Source of the DNA: Ectobius pallidus
Taxonomy: Eukaryota > Arthropoda > Insecta > Blattodea > Ectobiidae
Direction: 5' to 3'
NCBI GenBank assembly: GCA_964059195.1
Contig: CAXKWD010000003.1
Location: 201,276,174 to 201,340,173, forward strand
DNA length: 64,000 bases
A program made the translations under genes and the position numbers. Position 1 is the stretch's first letter. Every line of letters starts with the position of its first letter. This document shows positions 9,591 through 19,611 of the stretch, piece after piece. A model generated the notes under the pieces. That model searched no databases and was not told the DNA's origin. It saw only the letters and a program-made list of their open reading frames with translations.

Positions 9591-11955
9591 TAATGGAAAA
9601 TCGGTATTTTCTCGAAGTGCGGAAGGAACTGGTTATGATTATTGTTATATTCGTGTTGAGAAGGGTCGAATTATAGATAACACATGTAACTCAAGACGGT
9701 ATAAAAATTTTCCTCTATGTAAAGAATTTTTATTTATATCGTCCATACTCTTTCCCCGTTAACTGTGTGACACTAATGGAAAATCGGAATTTTCTCGAAG
9801 TGCGGAAGGAACTGGTTATTATTATTGTTATATTCATGATCAGAAGGGTCGAATTATTGATAACACATATAACTCATGTCGGGAAAAAATGTTTCCTCCA
9901 TGTAATGAATTTTCATTTAAATCGTCCATACTCTTTCTGGGTTAACTGTGTGATATCAATGGAAAATCGGTATTTTCTCGAAGTGCGGAATGAACTATTT
10001 ATTAATATTGTTATATTCGTGTTCAGAAGGGTCGAATTATTGATAACACATGCAACTCATGTCGGGAACAAATTTTTCCTCTATGTAATGAATTTTTATT
10101 TACATAGTTCCTACTTTATCCGCGAAAAAGTGTGATATTAATGGAAAATCGGAATTTTCTCGAAGTGCGGAAGAAACTGGTTATTATTATTGTTATATTC
10201 GTGTTCAGAAGGCTCGAATTATTGATAACACATGTAACTCATGTCGGGAAAAAATTTCCCCTCCATGTAATGAATTTTTGTTTGAAACGGTCCTACTTTT
10301 TCTGCGTAAACTGTGTGACACTAATGGAAAATCGGTATTTTCTCGAAATGCGGAAGGAACTGTTTATTATTATTGTTATATTCGTGTTCAGAAGGGTCGA
10401 ATTATAGATAACACACGTTTTTCAAGTTGGAAAAAAATTTATCCTACACAGAATTAAGTTTTCTTTGAATAGTTCCCTCTTTTTCTGCGAGAAATGTGTG
10501 ACACTAATGGAAAATCGATATTTTCTCGAAGTGCGGAAGGAACTGATTATTATTATTGTTATATTAGTGTTCAGAAGGGTCGAATTATAGATAGCACACG
10601 TATTTCAAGTTGGAAAAAAATTTATCCTACACAGAATTAATTTTTCTTTGAATAGTTCCCTCTTTTCCTGCAAGAAATGTGTGACACTAATGGAAAATCG
10701 GTATTTTCTCGAAGTGCGGAAGGAACTGATTATTATTATTGTTATATTCGTGTTCAGAAGGGTCGAATTATAGATAACACACGTATTTCAAGTTGGGAAA
10801 AAATTTATCCTACACAGAATTAATTTTTCTTTGAATAGTTCACTCTTTTCCTGCGAGAAATGTGTGACACTAATGGAAAATCGGTATTTTCTCGAAGTGC
10901 GGAAGGAACTGATTATTATTATTGTTATATTCGTGTTCAGAAGGGTCGAATTATAGATAACACACGTATTTCAAGTTGGGAAAAATTTATCCTACACAGA
11001 ATTAATTTTTCTTTGAATAGTTCCCTCTTTTTCTGCGAGAAATGTGTGACACTAATGGAAAATCGGTATTTTCTCGAAGTGCGGAAGGAACTGATTATTA
11101 TTATTGTTATATTCGTGTTCAGAAGGGTCGAATTATAGATAGCACATGTATTTCAAGTTGGAAAAAAATTTATCCTACACAGAATTAATTTTTCTTTGAA
11201 TAGTTCCCTCTTTTCCTGCGAGAAATGTGTGACACTAATGGAAAATCGGTATTTTCTCGAAGTGCGGAAGGAACTGATTATTATTATTGTTATATTCGTG
11301 TTCAGAAGGGTCGAATTATAGATAACACACGTATTTCAAGTTGGGAAAAAATTTATCCTACACAGAATTAATTTTTTTTGAATAGTTCCCTCTTTTTCTG
11401 CGAGAAATGTGTGACACTAATGGAAAATCGGTATTTTCTCGAAGTGCGGAAGGAACTGATTATTATTATTGTTATATTCGTGTTCAGAAGGGACGAATTA
11501 TAGATAACACATGTAACTTGGGTCGGAAAAAAATTTTCCCTCCATGTAATGATTTTTGTTTGGAATATTCCTACTTTTTCTGCTAAAAATGTGTGATATT
11601 AATGGAAAATCGGATTTTTCTGGAAGTGCGGAAGGTTCTGGTTATTATTATTGTTATATTCGTGTTCAGAATGGTCGAATTATAGATAACACACGTATTT
11701 CAAGTTGGAAAAAAATTTATCCTACACAGAATTAATTTTTCTTTGAATAGTTCCCTCTTTTTCTGCGAGAAATGTGTGACACTAATGGAAAATCGGAATT
11801 TTCTCGAAGTGCGGAAGGAACTGATTATTATTATTGTTATATTCGTGTTCAGAAGGGTCGAAGTATAAATAACACAGATAACTCAAATCAAAAAAAAATT
11901 TTCGCCATGTAATAAATATTTATTTATATCGTTCCCGCTTTTTCTGTGAGTAGAA
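9590..11955 (+). repeat. Same 183-bp satellite, about 13 monomers, plus orientation
   Basis: At 9,570-9,600 the array flips head to head. Plus-orientation markers (GTGTGACACTAATGG or GTGTGATAT.AATGG) then recur near 9,765, 9,948, 10,128, 10,312, 10,496, 10,678, 10,860, 11,044, 11,226, 11,408, 11,590 and 11,772. Two subtypes are mixed: one with ATCGTCCATACTCTTTC and GTTAACTGTG, another (dominant from 10,440) with AGTTCCCTC and GCGAGAAATGTG. The array ends at TTTCTGTGAGTAGAAC, the inverse of its left border. Open frames at 9,767-10,135, 10,132-10,407 and 10,860-11,138 are by-products of the 61-codon period. Confidence 0.92.
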
Positions 11956-12208
11956 CACTGCACACATCCCTAGCGTCTGACTGTAACGGTTTTTCTTGTT
12001 CGCCAGCACCACAAATATTATTATTAGCTTTCGGACTTATAGGTTGCTAAAATGCAATATTAGGTGCCTAAAGTAAGCTCTAAATAATTATGAAATAGGA
12101 TTTAAAATTACAAAAATGATCTATTAAAAATCGTGAATTCCATTGAAGTTGGTATTTTTTCTTAAACATCCCAATTATAATACATTATTATAAGAGTATA
12201 TTTAAGAA

Positions 12209-12511
12209 GGACCACCGGCGTGGTCTCGTGGTTAGCGTCGCTGACTACAGATCCGTCGGCCCGGGTTCGATCCCCGGTACATCCTCGGATTTTTCTGAGG
12301 TAGGAAGGTCTGGAACGGGGTGCACTCAGCCTCGTGACTCAAATTGAGCAGAGAGGAGTAGCGGGTCCGGTCATGGATACCACCATTAACGGCCGTGGGT
12401 GTCGGCATGCAGACCACATGCCCCTAATCCTGCCATCTGGCTATGGTAGATGACGCAGTGGACGAGTTGTAGACCTTGTCCCTTCAGGGATGTTAGCGCC
12501 ACGGAGTTAGT
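12209..12511 (+). mobile_element. tRNA-derived SINE, family A, full length
   Basis: Head GGCGTGGTCTCGTGGTTAGC with B box GGGTTCGATCCCCGG, then the CTCGGATTTTTCTGAGG block, the CACCATTAACGGCC core and a tail ending CACGGAGTTAGT. It is flanked by an imperfect duplication TATATTTAA(G/A)AAG at 12,197 and 12,512. Confidence 0.9.
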
Positions 12512-12930
12512 TATATTTAAAAAGACAAACTTCAACAAGTAATAGGCCTATAAACAATATTCATTTCTTCCATATCTTGTCCACAATTTGCTACACCCTT
12601 GGGTAGAGAGGAGCTTTTCATGTGCAAATCTTTATTTTCAGACAACAGACAATCGTTCTTATTTGAGAATCTCCACCAAGTGTTCATAGTTATTTTTATT
12701 ACATGTTTTATTGTAAACATCGCAGTTTGCTTGTAGCAATAGAGAATTGTTTTTTTCTTTCTTTTTTAAATAGCACATATTTTCTAGGGGCAATATTATG
12801 GTCATGCCAGTTCAGAAAGAATTTCTTTTTCGCTAAGGGTGTCCAAGTAGTATTTACTTCTTTAGTAACAAAATATGTGTGTTTAATACAGTTCTGAATA
12901 ATCCAGCAGAATAAAATCATATCAATTAAA
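12512..12930. other. Unassigned AT-rich stretch
   Basis: Overlapping short ORFs on both strands and T-runs only. No gene is supported. Confidence 0.35.
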
Positions 12931-13256
12931 ATGTGCATCTACAGCCATAGGACCGTCGCTCATTTATGACTACATCTTCTGAAGTGTTCCTGCAAATTTT
13001 GAAACTCTGCCGTACTGACTGCACCACCCAAGATGTATATTTAAGTTTCTTCTGAACTGTTCCTGCCAATTTTGAAACTCTGCCGTACTGACTGCTCCAC
13101 GCAGGAAATATATTTTATTTTCGTGTGCATCTACAGCCATGGGACTGTCGCTCATTTATTATGTGTACACCTTTTGAACTGTTACTGCCAATTTTGAAAC
13201 TCTGCCGTACTGACTGCACCACCCAGGAAATATATTTTAGTTTCGTGTGCATCTGC
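12931..13256. repeat. Tandem repeat with TTTTGAAACTCTGCCGTACT units
   Basis: The block CTG(C)CAAATTTTGAAACTC-type followed by TGCCGTACTGACTGC(A/T)CCAC recurs three times (near 12,990, 13,065 and 13,185), with CATCTACAGCCAT(A/G)GGAC also duplicated (12,938 and 13,128). It is a small higher-order tandem array. The two ORFs read across it are not credible genes. Confidence 0.75.
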
Positions 13257-13290
13257 TCATTGGTAATCTCAACCTTAACGTAAGTTATGC

Positions 13291-13350
13291 TGCGGTTGTG
13301 GATTGTGAATTTAACACATTCGAATTTGGCGGTGAAGATGGAAAACATGA
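13291..13350. repeat. Inverted-repeat arm, partner at 7,960-8,015
   Basis: Reverse complement of the left-side block, sharing AATTTAACACATTCGAATTT and GGCGGTGAAGATG. Confidence 0.8.
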
Positions 13351-13439
13351 TATTTTTACAGTATTGGCAGCCCTAAAATATTACTACCTACCTTACTTAC
13401 GTGTATATTAAAAGTAAATAGAGCTGAATGCTGTGACAC

Positions 13440-13560
13440 TCATACGAGCGAAATGGCAAGTCAAAAGGAAAGCAATAAAACCGGTGTATGATATCTGACA
13501 GATATCACACATGAATGTCTTTTCTCCACCTCCCGCATTAATATCAAGGATATGAATAAT
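13440..13560 (-). pseudogene. Possible C2H2 zinc-finger remnant
   Basis: Minus-strand translation contains GGGEKTFMCDICQISY followed by GFIAFLLTCH. The G-E-K-[TP]-F linker, C-x2-C pair and a hydrophobic L..H region are finger-like, but spacing and the second histidine are not canonical. Its mirrored position relative to the better finger at 5,986-6,125 is the main reason to list it. Confidence 0.4.
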
Positions 13561-13629
13561 TTCTGCGGGCTTATAAGTATGTAGGCTGCAATTTAACATC
13601 GTATAAATTAAAGCTCAACTATTTTAAGA

Positions 13630-14440
13630 CCTTTAAGAAGAAAATTCTGATTTTCCATTAATGTCACACAGTTTTAGCAGAAAAAATAGGAATATTCCAA
13701 ACAAAAAATCATTACATGGAGGGAAATTTTTTTTCCCACTTGAGTTACATGTGTTATCTATAATTCGACACTTCTGAACCTGAATATAACAATAATAATA
13801 ACCAGTTCCTTCCTCACTTCGAGAAAAATCCGATTTTCCATTAATATCACACATTTTTAGCAGAAAAAGTAGGAATATTCCAAACAAAAATCATTACATG
13901 GAGGGAAAATTTTTTTCCGACCCAAGTTACATGTGTTATCTATAATTCGTCCCTTCTGAACACGAATATAACAATAATAATAACCCGTTCCTTCCGCACT
14001 TCGAGAAAATACCGATTTTCCATTAGTTTGCGCATAAACTCTGTGACACTAATGGAAAATCAGTATTTTCTCGAAATGCGGAAGGAACTAGTTATTAATA
14101 TTGTTATATTCGTGTTCAGAAGGTTCGAATTATTGATAACACAAATAACTCATGTCGGGGAAAAAAATGTTCCCTCCATGTAATGAATTTTTATTTAAAT
14201 CGTCCATACTCTCTCTGCGTTAACTGTGTGATATCAATGGAAAATCGGTATTTTCTCGAAGTGCGGAAGGAACTGGTTAATATTATTGCTATATTCGTGT
14301 TCAGAAAGGTCAAATTATAGATAACACATGCAACTCATGTCGGGAAAAAATGTTACCTCCATGTAATAAATTTTTATTTATATCGTCCAAACTCTTTCTG
14401 CGTTAACTGTGTGATATCAATGGAAAATCAGAATTTTCTT
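13630..14440. repeat. Second, inverted block of the 183-bp satellite
   Basis: Monomers are in minus orientation from 13,630 to about 14,035 and plus orientation from 14,035 to 14,440. The junction (CCATTAGTTTGCGCATAAAC followed by TCTGTGACACTAATGG) is the reverse complement of the junction at 9,560-9,600. This shows the block is an inverted copy of the centre of the main array rather than an independent amplification. Confidence 0.85.
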
Positions 14441-14917
14441 CTAACCGCCTGAGTGGAAGGCAGGCATTCTACCGACTTACCCCAGGCAGCGGACAGCTTA
14501 ATGTTAACTGATCACTATTTAATATTCGGAAAGTTTAGCTATTCCACTTCAATAAGGAACGAAGAAAATGTGAGTTATTACATACAATACCTCGAAATGG
14601 TTTATCTACAACATGTATCATATAAAATTAAGTTTCCGTTCGAATTTGTGTAACCCCAGCGCTCTTAACTTATTACTTATTATAACTGAGCATTGTGAAT
14701 GCTCTTATCGCTTATCCCGACCGAAAATTGTACAGAACGGAAGCTTCCATTCTAATTTGTGTAACAGCAGTGTGTTTTTAGCTGTCAGGTTGGTACTGTT
14801 CCCCAGACAGATGTGGGTTTAATCATCGAATAGCCATGCTAGAGATTCCTGTTTTTATATGGGGAAAATAGAGACTTTAATTACTGTTTTTTTAAGCTTT
14901 CGTGGCAATTACAAAGT
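14441..14917. other. Unassigned stretch
   Basis: No recognisable gene. Near 14,637 and 14,752 the short word CGAATTTGTGTAAC/CTAATTTGTGTAAC repeats. The rest is AT-rich non-coding. Confidence 0.35.
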
Positions 14918-15045
14918 CGTGTGAGGTGTCAAAAGATTCTGTAGAAGTTCCTGAACGATTTGAGTGGTTTTTTAAAAAAAAATCGAAAAAGTGGTTCGAA
15001 TTTTATGCGTTTATGAACCTAAACTAGACCTATACCTCATAAGCT
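14918..15045. repeat. Inverted-repeat arm, partner at 5,180-5,302
   Basis: Carries GTTCCTGAACGATTTGAGTG, TCGAAAAAGTGGTTCGAA and TTTATGAACCTAAACTAGAC, each the complement of the left block. Confidence 0.75.
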
Positions 15046-15592
15046 GCTATATACCTACCTATTTCAAAACGATTAAAACACATCTGCCAAATAGGCTATA
15101 TATCAAATCAAAGAAATTTTCTATCTTGTTCTTACAAATGTAATTTTTGTCCAAATTAAGTTAGTCCGCAACAAGGTGCTAGAAAGTTAAAAACATCTGT
15201 ACATATAAATGTTAGAGAACTGTACGATTATTTGTAAATACTTTAGTTATCTATGTGTTGATCTGCATATGTCAATTTCTTCTGTGTTTAATATATGTTG
15301 GTGTAATGGCTGCCAGTATAGTGATTTTCCTCTGTGAACGTTAGTCCATGACCATGGAACTGCCCTGTACCATATAAAAAATACAATCACCAGAGCCTCT
15401 TTAGCGTTACTCAGGACCCGCCACGTGACGGCAGAGGTTGGTTTGGGAAGGAGAGGTTGTATTAGTTAGCAAAATACTATGTAATTTGCTAACGTCACGT
15501 CACTTCCCCTTGGGTCCCTGTTGGCTCTTAAAAGAGCCTTTTTAAAGTAACCTAGCCAAACTTGAAATAAAGAAATGGAAAGGAATGCTGGT

Positions 15593-16657
15593 TTAATCGC
15601 AATTCTTAGGGTCATACACTGACACTACATCCAACAGAAAATCTTGGAATGTCTGTTCTTTACCTTTCCACTTACGATACATAAAAGCAGCTAGGTAGCA
15701 TACAACGTCTTTCTTCCGATTGGTGATAGGCAAACTTCGTCGCTTCGCGTGTGCCCACATCTTGGTGTTCACACCCGTATCGCAGTCCTTGAACTGAATC
15801 GAGCGGTTCACAGTCATATTACAGTAATCCTCCTCGTTCAGACAATTATATGCCTTCCAACAGTCGGAATAAATAGTCGTACCAGGCAGTATACGTTCCT
15901 GGATAATCGCAAGAAGCGTTTCCTTGGAACAGTCTGCCACAGGACAAAGGAAGCAAGCATAGGTATCACGTTCCACAAAGCCAAATACCCATGGACATTC
16001 CACTGGTTTACCTTTAGACCTACTATGCTTCCCTTCCCCGAACTCGAATACGTCTACTTCGACTATCTTTCCAACACCACCTAGTTTGCTTTCCTGTCGT
16101 TCCAGAACAAACATTACAGTTTTTCTGCAAAAGTAAAACCATTCCCTCACAGACCTCTCGGTCACCCCGCATTCTTGAGCCACAAGACTCACTGGTTTCA
16201 TCTGTTTAAACCAGCAGTACGTAATCGCAAGAATGTGGGGAATAGTCATTCTGCATTCCTCGAACCAAGAACCCTTCCTGATCGAACGAGAGACTTGATG
16301 TGGGGGACAGGTAATACTTTTCTTCGTTCTGCAGAGCCAACTTATGCCGTCAGAAATACATTTCCTACGTTTCTCTTTCATTACTTTACCACAAATCGGG
16401 CACAGATAACAGGAGCTTATTAGCCCGTGCAACTTACAAAATTCAATAGCCTCTTTTACTAGATTTGATTTCACCAAATTCAAGAAAAAGAACAACGATA
16501 ATTCTGCACGCTGCACCTCGTTACCTGAGCTACAGCTAGTATTTGCTTCTTCGTTCTCCATTTTATTTTCCAATGTCGACACTTCGTTCTCCATTTTAAT
16601 TTCCAATGTCGACACTTCGTTCTCCATTTTACTTTCCAATTTCCACACGAGGCACAA
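15593..16657 (-). CDS. Merlin/IS1595-like transposase, probably inactive
   Basis: A 354-codon ORF. Residues 8-37 are three copies of an 11-residue repeat containing KMENEVSTLE, from a 33-bp tandem duplication. A zinc-ribbon-like region follows (C86-P-I-C89, C109, C117). Around 153-180 is a helix-turn-helix-like stretch (SLVAQECGVTERSVREWF). The DDE-type core then starts at VEVD (D202) and includes WVFGFVERDT and TTIYSDCWKAY (D265). In IS1016/Merlin enzymes a glutamate is expected just after the N-T near 297-298. Here the text runs GVNTKMWAHAKRRS with no acidic residue, as if about four residues were lost. No other gene is needed for transposition in this family. The frame is otherwise intact. 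The start may be any of the early methionines. Loss of the third catalytic residue is my inference from family knowledge, without an alignment. Confidence 0.8.
   Translation of the reverse strand: MCLVWKLESKMENEVSTLEIKMENEVSTLENKMENEEANTSCSSGNEVQRAELSLFFFLNLVKSNLVKEAIEFCKLHGLISSCYLCPICGKVMKEKRRKCISDGISWLCRTKKSITCPPHQVSRSIRKGSWFEECRMTIPHILAITYCWFKQMKPVSLVAQECGVTERSVREWFYFCRKTVMFVLERQESKLGGVGKIVEVDVFEFGEGKHSRSKGKPVECPWVFGFVERDTYACFLCPVADCSKETLLAIIQERILPGTTIYSDCWKAYNCLNEEDYCNMTVNRSIQFKDCDTGVNTKMWAHAKRRSLPITNRKKDVVCYLAAFMYRKWKGKEQTFQDFLLDVVSVYDPKNCD
16545..16645. repeat. 33-bp tandem repeat inside the transposase 5' end
   Basis: The unit containing CCAATGTCGACACTTCGTTC is present about three times and encodes the repeated ENEVSTLE peptide. 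It is in frame (33 = 11 codons), so it does not break the ORF. Confidence 0.85.
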
Positions 16658-16904
16658 AGATTACGTGTGTATAAACGCTTTGAATGCTCACAAATAAAAT
16701 GGACGAATCTGGATTCTGGACTGCTACACCGTTGCTCCCCACTCCTACCACCGGTTCCCGCTTGGCGGCAATTGAACTTGAACTACTAGCGCAGGGTTGC
16801 CAGATCAAAAAACGTAGAACAGTCGTACCAATATTCGAAAGTAGTCGTATGCTAGTTAAAACTGTCGTATACTTTGTGATTTTTCAGGGTAATGAACTTA
16901 TTGC

Positions 16905-16907
<3 letters not shown>

Positions 16908-16962
<55 letters not shown>
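16908..16962. repeat. (ATA)n microsatellite
   Basis: About 18 uninterrupted AAT/ATA triplets. Confidence 0.95.
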
Positions 16963-17004
16963 CGGTATTATGCACCTTACATATGTCATGTAATTGTTGA
17001 CAGA

Positions 17005-17605
17005 TCTTATTTGTAAATGATTATAGGTGTGTATTATGCAGAAGAAGGCAATTAGGATTATCTGTAAGGTGCCCGTTCGCACACATTGTAGGCCTCTTTT
17101 TATTAGCTTAGGTGTGTTAATATCACCCTCATTATATGTTTTGTTTACTCTTTGTCATGTTCACAACTTAGATAATTTTAATACTAATAGTGATTTTCAT
17201 GATTACAATACAAGGAACAAAAATAAACTCCGAGTACAACAGTATAACTATAGCCAATCACAGAAAAATTGGTAATATGTTTCAGTCAAATTATACAACT
17301 CTATCCCTGAACTGTCAAAAACATTACCATTGGTGAAATTTAAGAAAAGTATTAAACATGTATTCATCTCCGAGAGCCTTTATTGCACTGATGACTTTTT
17401 TCTATTAATTGGAAATTGTATTGTTGGTTAGGGAATTTATTATAGGCTTAGTTTTATTATTTTGTATTAGGTCTTGTTCTATAATGTAGATATAATTTAT
17501 TTTATGTTATACTTACTGTACATTATCTTGTATCTTTATTTGACGAAGTCCATGTATTTTTTTGTAAATACTTAATGATGAATAAATTATATTCTATTCT
17601 ATTTT
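17005..17605 (+). mobile_element. 5'-truncated LINE 3' end
   Basis: 17,027-17,275 encodes KKAIRIICKVPVRTHCRPLF and an NTRNKNKLR segment, the end of a Jockey/CR1-group reverse transcriptase ORF (compare LQKKALRIIY at 53,755). The 3' UTR ends TGACGAAGTCC..TGATGAATAAATT, close to the 3' end of the LINE at 58,911. The frame breaks after GTAATAT at 17,273. Confidence 0.7.
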
Positions 17606-18177
17606 ATTATCTTCAGATGAGCTAAATTTGATTGCATACAATAGAATTAAATTAACAGTAGTTGCCACAGTGTTGTAATTATTTCCAGTCATATTCATTT
17701 TAGCAACATGTTATAACAAAAACCACGTGAAAACAAACAGCTGGATACATATCAAAATTTAAAACTCGTCAGTAGATTGATTAAAAAATATAAAACGATA
17801 TGTTAAAAATAGTCGTACAAATAGGCATACGACCACGGCCTCCTTTAAGGAGGCCATGATACGACTCATGATTGTGTCGTGCGTCGTACAATCTATAAAA
17901 TAGTCGAATGTGTACGACTACAGTCGTAAGTATGGCAACCCTGCTACTAGCGGCGCCATCTATTAAACAAAACACGACATGATGGTTTCCGATTGGCAGT
18001 TGGACGCACAACCCCTCCAGGCTCTTCTTCCGTAGTTTGTTGGCGGCATTTGAACTACTAGCGGAAGGTGAGACCGAGAAAAAATTAAATAATTTCTTTC
18101 CCCAACCTCTACCGTCAGGTTGGCGGGTCCTAAGTAAGGCTAAAGAGGCTCTGGTGACTGTATTTTTATATGGTACA

Positions 18178-19041
18178 AGGTTTCTTTTTCTTTTTTTCAT
18201 CTTGGTACAATAATTAAGTAGCGCGCGCGCACAGCGCAGTATAATATGCGGCAACAGTGAGCTGCAATACCGGTATTGAACAGCATCATGCAAGGGGAAA
18301 TGCTGATGGCCAGTGGAAATGATGGCGCGGGGCTAGGGGAAGATAGGAGAAGCGCGTCTTTTCGGAGAGTGGAGTGAGACTGCATGGACATACGGTGAAA
18401 TTTTGTTCGGGAGGGGTTCGATGTAAAGTCGTCTCAGCTCGAAGTCCTTGCGCACATTGTGAATTTTGTTAATTACTAAACAGTTGTATTGTGATAATTA
18501 ATACACTATAATAAATTAATATGCAGCTCAGTCTTTGAAACTTTTTTCATGAGATTTCTATCCATTTCTCGTTTAAGCTAGAGTCTATAAATAAAAACTT
18601 TCTTTTGAAAATTATCATAATGCTGTATGTTGTACAGGGCAAGTTTTTAATGTCATCTGTAAATCCATCGGTGGAAAACCCCGATTAATGCCGGTTACTT
18701 CATGATATTTTTGTGATTTTACTGTTGGCTTTACAAACAGATTGACGGATTTCGGCGGGAGTATTCGAGTTGTCGTTTGACAGATTCCGAAGAGATTTTT
18801 GTTTATAACTGTTATTAAGCTATCAACACCACGAGGTTTTGAAATTTGAATCTTAAATAAATTACGATAAATCTTAAATAATGCTTTGATATGTACGAAA
18901 TTGTAGAATATGTAACAACCTAATCAGAGTTTTTTTTTTCTTCTTTTTTAAATTTCTTTCCATGATTTATAATCTTCGGAACATTGCAGATATTTCGGGA
19001 GGGGTTTCAACCCTCTGAACCCCCCCCCCTTTACCGTACGC
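18178..19041. other. Unassigned stretch with family-R-like GC-rich part
   Basis: 18,220-18,420 contains GCGCGCGCACAGCGC and CTAGGGGAAGATAGGAGAAG, which resemble 3,120-3,170. The rest is AT-rich, with a C-run at 19,019-19,029. The overlapping minus-strand ORF 17,781-18,293 crosses the Merlin TIR and is not a gene. Confidence 0.35.
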
Positions 19042-19055
19042 CCATGAGTGAGAGT

Positions 19056-19369
19056 GGGGGTACGCCGTAGCGTAGTGGTTGAGGCGCTGCGCTACAAACC
19101 GGAAGGTCGCGGGTTCGATTCCCGATGAGGTTGTTGAGATTTTTCAATTGGCCTAATCCTTCTGGTGGCACTATGGCCCTGGGGTCGACTCAGCCTCTAA
19201 CAGAAATGAGTACCAGGAGCAATCCTGGGGGTAAAGGCGGCCGTTGCGTAAGGCTGACAACCTTACCACCTTCATGTGCCGAATGTCCAAAATCTGGGAG
19301 CCTCAACCTCCTGGAACCCTCTGGGCCTTCATGGCCTGTATAGGGATCACTTTACCTTTTTTTACCTTA
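19056..19369 (+). mobile_element. tRNA-derived SINE, family B, full length
   Basis: Head with A box (TAGCGTAGTGGTTGAGGCGC) and B box (GGGTTCGATTCCC), then a body with CCCTGGGGTCGACTCAGCCT and AATGAGTACCAGGAGCAAT, and a pyrimidine-rich end. It is flanked by a perfect 14-bp duplication CCATGAGTGAGAGT (19,042-19,055 and 19,370-19,383). Fragments of the family occur at 29,075-29,200 (minus) and 56,128-56,230. Confidence 0.92.
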
Positions 19370-19611
19370 CCATGAGTGAGAGTCAAGGAGATTGTACAAA
19401 TCAAAGGGGTTACCGAAGCAAGCCGAACTGCTATGATTGTAAATAACAGTGTTTGCCAGGTTTCATTTTCCCTCGCATATCTCTTCTAAATGGTCACGTC
19501 CCAAACATCATTCCGAACATTCATTTGGTTTTCAAGTTCATTCATCAGTGCCATCCTAACTACAGTAACATTTATCATAAAATAACAAAACACCATTTTC
19601 ACTTCCTCTAC

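Larger units (their letters stand above)
3453..15369. mobile_element. Probable 11.9-kb giant inverted-repeat element carrying a satellite
   Basis: Complementary pieces occur in mirrored order. AGGGCAATTCCATGGT at 3,456 pairs with 15,351-15,366. The 5,180-5,302 block pairs with 14,918-15,045 over about 120 bases. The 7,960-8,015 block pairs with 13,291-13,350. The 183-bp satellite junction near 9,590 recurs inverted near 14,035. GTTAGTCC(G/A)TGAC-like words recur near the ends (3,771, 5,104, 15,161, 15,340). This supports one large element or segmental inverted duplication later hit by SINEs. No integrase or polymerase gene is recognised, and the flanks show no matching target duplication, so its class is unknown. 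Confidence 0.5.
16792..17943. mobile_element. 1.15-kb TIR element with 9-bp target duplication and GTCGTA subterminal repeats
   Basis: Ends CAGGGTTGCCA and TGGCAACCCTG are perfect inverses, flanked by the 9-bp direct repeat CTACTAGCG at 16,783-16,791 and 17,944-17,952. The word GTCGTA/TACGAC is scattered near both ends (for example 16,828, 16,850, 17,885, 17,914, 17,922). It encodes no transposase. It contains an (ATA)n run and a LINE fragment. The tip looks hAT-like, but hAT normally makes 8-bp duplications; 9 bp also fits Mutator- or Merlin-type elements. Confidence 0.8.
15367..18177 (-). mobile_element. Merlin/IS1016-type DNA transposon, about 2.8 kb
   Basis: Terminal inverted repeats of about 70 bases are visible. 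The left runs from GTACCATATAAAAAATACAA through CACCAGAGCCTCTTTAGC to GACCCGCCA (15,367-15,425), and the right (18,118-18,177) is its complement. Between them is a single long transposase ORF on the minus strand. A 1.15-kb element is inserted in the right half (16,792-17,943). No target duplication was found for the outer element. The left tip abuts the giant inverted-repeat element. Confidence 0.7.

Noticed and set aside
3453..15369. Interpretation as a Polinton/Maverick
   Set aside because: The tip begins AG and the size is suggestive, but there is no 6-bp duplication and no DNA polymerase B, integrase or capsid gene.
17781..18293. 170-codon minus-strand ORF
   Set aside because: It crosses the ends of two transposons, including a terminal inverted repeat, and has no recognisable domain.
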